Origin: Verrucomicrobiales bacterium
Lineage (GTDB): Bacteria > Verrucomicrobiota > Verrucomicrobiia > Verrucomicrobiales > Akkermansiaceae
Length of the DNA stretch: 9,214 nucleotides
NCBI GenBank assembly: GCA_003527555.1
Contig: DPWT01000162.1
Span: 1 to 9,214, forward strand
Direction: 5' to 3'
Positions 6,583-9,214 of this stretch are shown here, one piece after another; positions within the stretch are counted from its first letter, which is position 1, and each line of letters begins with the position of its first letter. The notes under the pieces were generated by a model, which saw only the letters and a program-made list of their open reading frames with translations, ran no database searches and was not told where the DNA came from. Position numbers and translations under genes: made by a program.

Positions 6583-9214
6583 ATGAAAGGCGTAGCATTA
6601 TCTTCTACACTATTACTGTGCTCAGTTACTCTCAACGCTGAAATCGAAACGAAGAGAGCCCAACCCAAAAAAGTATCCATTGAGAGCTTTAAGCTTAATG
6701 ATGATAATTACAAGATCGAGCTCTGGGCTCATTCGCCCATGCTTTACAATCCGACTGGGATGGATGTGGATGCCGAGGGAAACCTTTGGGTTACTGAATC
6801 TTTGAATTACAGAAAATTCAGGGGTCAAAACAAAACCAATAAGAGTTTTCCCAAGGGTGACCGTATCAGTGTTTTGACTGACAGTGATGGAGATGGTAAG
6901 GCAGACGCATCTCATGTTTTTGTTCAAGATAAAGATCTTGTGGCTCCACTAGGTGTGGCGGTTCTGGATAATAAAATCTATGTCTCTTGCTCTCCTAGTT
7001 TGTTCGTTTACACGGATTTGAACCGGAATTTGCGATTTGATGAAGGTGACACTAAGGAGGTTTTCTTAACTGGTTTTGGTGGCAAAGATCACGATCACTC
7101 ATTGCATAAAATGGAGGCAGGCCCTGACGGGCGATTTTATATCAACACTGGTAATGCGGGGCCCCATAAGGTGATGGATAAGTCGGGCTGGGAACTCAGA
7201 GCTACCAGCTGGTACGAGGGGAAAGTAGCACCTGAAGACAAAATGGTTGTCGGCCAGAAAAGTGATGATGGGCGTATTTACACAGGGGGTGTCATCCTTT
7301 CTATAAAAGATGATGGCACAGACATGAGAGTGATAGGACATAATTTCCGAAACCCATACGGACACAGTGTGGATTCATTTGGCTCTGTCTGGATGAATGA
7401 TAATGATGATACCCAAAGCTGTCGAACTACTTGGATTATGCGTTACGGCAACCTAGGGTATAACTCTGAGGATGGTTCAGAATCATGGAAGGTTGGTAGG
7501 CGGCCAGGCCAGACAATCCCAACGGCGCACTGGAGGCAGGAAGATCCGGGTATTATTCCCTCTGGTCATGTTTACGGTAACGCTTCTCCGACTGGTATGG
7601 TTTACTATGAATTTGGCGACGGCATGTTGCTGAGCTGTGAAGCTGGACAGAACGTCATATGGGGATACAAGCGTAAACGCCAAGGTGCTGGTTTTAAGAT
7701 GGAAGGGTTTCCTTTCCTAAGCTCCACAGGGATTCAAGATCCTAATTATGATTGGAAAAACCTACCTAAAGATGTCAATAAGTGGTTCCGGCCATCCGAT
7801 ATAGTAGTGGGAACAGATGGTAGTATCTATGTCTCAGATTGGTTTGATCCTACCGTCGGCGGGCATTTACAAAACGAGCGAGCTGGATATGGAGCTATTT
7901 ATAGGATAAGCCCAGTCGATAAAAAGCTAACCACTCCCAAATATGATTTTAAAACCTTAGAGGGAGCTATGATAGCGCTAGACAGCCCGGCAGTCAATGT
8001 GCGCTACAAAGCGCGTAAGCATATATTGTTAGGAGGCAATCAATCGAAAACCCTTACCTGTTTGAAGAAGAATTTTGATCGGGCTAATCAATTTACGCAG
8101 GCGCGCCGACTCTGGCTAATCGCTGAGCTGGGTGATGTTGCTTTTGTTGAGAAGGTGATGAAATCAAGTAATTCCACCGACGTTAGAGTTGCGGCTTACC
8201 GTGCAATTGAGCTCTTCAGTAAAAATTTGCTACCCATAGCAACGAGGGCAATGACGATTGATGATATTGCTCTACGCAGAGAAATTCTGCTATCAATGCG
8301 CGATATTCCATATGAAAACTGCCGAAATGTTTTGTTAAAACTAATTTCGTATTATGATGGTATGGATAGATGGTATCTAGAGGCTATTGGCACCGCTGCG
8401 GAGAGAAAAGAAGAGCAACTCTATCAAGATATCCAAAAAGCAGAATCTGCGCTTGGATGGGATGATAGACTGGCAAACATCATCTGGCGCCTTCATCCTG
8501 CCAGTGCTGTAAGTGGCTTTAGAGAGCGTGCCAATTCTCAGAAACTCACGGAGAAGCAGCGAAAGCAAGCTATTGATGCTTTGGCTTTCATTAAGTCTGA
8601 TGCAGCGGCTCAAGCCCTGCTTGAGGTTCATGGAAGATGTGATGGCACGCTACAAGCATACTGTTTGTGGTGGCTCAACACGCGCAACCGTAACTATTGG
8701 AAGTCGTATCTAGCGGGTGTTGATCTTAAGCAGCTAAACCAAGCCCAATTAGCTTTTGATAATTTGAAAAAAGAGTTTCTTAACGCCCCTAGCCCCGCCT
8801 TGCTGAAAAGCTTACTTGCGACGCCCAAAGGCACTCGTGTTTTATTGCAATTGGCGATCAACAAGGGGCTGCCTCAAAGTATTAAAGAAACTACGACCCA
8901 AGCACTTTTGAATCATCAGAATGATGAAATCAGAGGCTTGGCAAAGACATACCTAACTACAAAGAAATCTGCATATGACGTGGCTGCTATTCTTAAAATG
9001 AAAGGTGATCCAGTGCGAGGAAAGGTATTATTTAGCGGCAGAGCCATCTGCTTTTCATGCCACAATGTGTCAGGAAAGGGTGGGGATCTTGGGCCTGAAC
9101 TTACCGCAATCAAAACTAAATTTGATCGAGAAGCCCTGCTCGATGCTATAATCAACCCTTCTTCTGGGATTTTAGTTGGTTATGAATCGGTGAACATTAT
9201 TCTTAAAGATGGCA
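6583..9214 (+). CDS. PVC-type membrane-bound dehydrogenase with HEAT-like region and c-type haem domain, incomplete at right edge
   Basis: The frame is open for 877 codons and runs off the window. The ATG is the first start after an in-frame TAG at 6571-6573. Residues 1-19 form a signal peptide (probable cleavage after LNA), so the protein is exported. About 38-444 is a beta-propeller of the Pirellula/Verrucomicrobium dehydrogenase type, related to sorbosone/glucose dehydrogenase folds. Its motifs include HDHSLHKMEAGPDGRFYINT (170-189), HNFRNPYG (253-260), MNDNDDTQSCRTTW (from 271) and RPSDIVVGTDGSIYVSDWFD (403-422). Two EF-hand-like calcium loops are seen, DSDGDGKAD (100-108) and DLNRNLRFDEGD (145-156). 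About 460-800 is alpha-helical and HEAT-like (DVRVAAYRAIEL from 533). A haem domain follows, with CFSCH at 823-827 and GGDLGPELT at 833-841, and is cut within its final part. The PVC-type family is thought to oxidise sugars or related compounds and pass electrons through the haem; the substrate is unknown. Perhaps several tens of residues are missing. Confidence 0.93.
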   Translation, partial: MKGVALSSTLLLCSVTLNAEIETKRAQPKKVSIESFKLNDDNYKIELWAHSPMLYNPTGMDVDAEGNLWVTESLNYRKFRGQNKTNKSFPKGDRISVLTDSDGDGKADASHVFVQDKDLVAPLGVAVLDNKIYVSCSPSLFVYTDLNRNLRFDEGDTKEVFLTGFGGKDHDHSLHKMEAGPDGRFYINTGNAGPHKVMDKSGWELRATSWYEGKVAPEDKMVVGQKSDDGRIYTGGVILSIKDDGTDMRVIGHNFRNPYGHSVDSFGSVWMNDNDDTQSCRTTWIMRYGNLGYNSEDGSESWKVGRRPGQTIPTAHWRQEDPGIIPSGHVYGNASPTGMVYYEFGDGMLLSCEAGQNVIWGYKRKRQGAGFKMEGFPFLSSTGIQDPNYDWKNLPKDVNKWFRPSDIVVGTDGSIYVSDWFDPTVGGHLQNERAGYGAIYRISPVDKKLTTPKYDFKTLEGAMIALDSPAVNVRYKARKHILLGGNQSKTLTCLKKNFDRANQFTQARRLWLIAELGDVAFVEKVMKSSNSTDVRVAAYRAIELFSKNLLPIATRAMTIDDIALRREILLSMRDIPYENCRNVLLKLISYYDGMDRWYLEAIGTAAERKEEQLYQDIQKAESALGWDDRLANIIWRLHPASAVSGFRERANSQKLTEKQRKQAIDALAFIKSDAAAQALLEVHGRCDGTLQAYCLWWLNTRNRNYWKSYLAGVDLKQLNQAQLAFDNLKKEFLNAPSPALLKSLLATPKGTRVLLQLAINKGLPQSIKETTTQALLNHQNDEIRGLAKTYLTTKKSAYDVAAILKMKGDPVRGKVLFSGRAICFSCHNVSGKGGDLGPELTAIKTKFDREALLDAIINPSSGILVGYESVNIILKDG

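Noticed and set aside
6599..6624. PVC-type protein as a lipoprotein because of Cys13 in the signal peptide
   Set aside because: The residues before the cysteine (LLL) do not fit a lipobox, which needs Gly, Ala or Ser just before it; a signal peptidase I site after LNA is more likely.
6622..6927. 101-aa minus-strand frame near the start of the PVC-type gene
   Set aside because: It is antisense to a long, family-conserved coding frame and shows no recognisable domain.

Overview
The window looks like a chromosomal stretch from a member of the PVC superphylum, most likely Verrucomicrobiota (possibly Opitutae-like). The strongest pointer is the incomplete gene at the right edge. It combines a 'Pirellula/Verrucomicrobium-type' beta-propeller dehydrogenase domain, a HEAT-like middle and a CxxCH haem domain, an architecture almost confined to Planctomycetota and Verrucomicrobiota. 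The sigma factor also fits this placement. The phylum call is inference; no rRNA is present to settle it.

Layout. Positions 1-234 are an AT-rich leader with no gene. Positions 235-1101 (+) encode a short group-2-like sigma-70 factor followed by a strong intrinsic terminator (1166-1200), so it is a single-gene unit. Positions 1266-6008 (-) hold five closely spaced genes, transcribed in the order argC, argJ, pyrH, frr and a YghZ-type aldo/keto reductase. Gaps are 24, 62, 34 and 36 nt, with no terminator seen between them. A 107-bp gap separates the argC start from a divergent tRNA-Pro(GGG) gene (6116-6192, + strand, CCA encoded). A weak hairpin and a possible small membrane protein follow the tRNA. 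From 6583 to the window end (+) runs the first 877 codons of the PVC-type cytochrome/dehydrogenase, with its start fixed by an in-frame stop just upstream.

How the genes relate. argC and argJ supply two arginine-pathway steps: N-acetylglutamyl-phosphate reduction, and acetyl transfer from N-acetylornithine to glutamate. pyrH (UMP to UDP) and frr (ribosome recycling) form the widely conserved pyrH-frr pair, here linked to arginine genes instead of the usual rpsB-tsf. UMP synthesis shares carbamoyl phosphate with arginine synthesis, so growth-linked co-expression is plausible but not shown. The reductase at the end of the run probably detoxifies reactive aldehydes or acts on L-glyceraldehyde 3-phosphate. 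The PVC-type protein is predicted to be exported and to carry a c-type haem.

I find no CRISPR array, insertion sequence, prophage or evident new defence or mobile system. The most notable points are the absence of recognisable Shine-Dalgarno sequences before all seven main genes, the argCJ-pyrH-frr linkage, and the poorly understood PVC-type haem protein.
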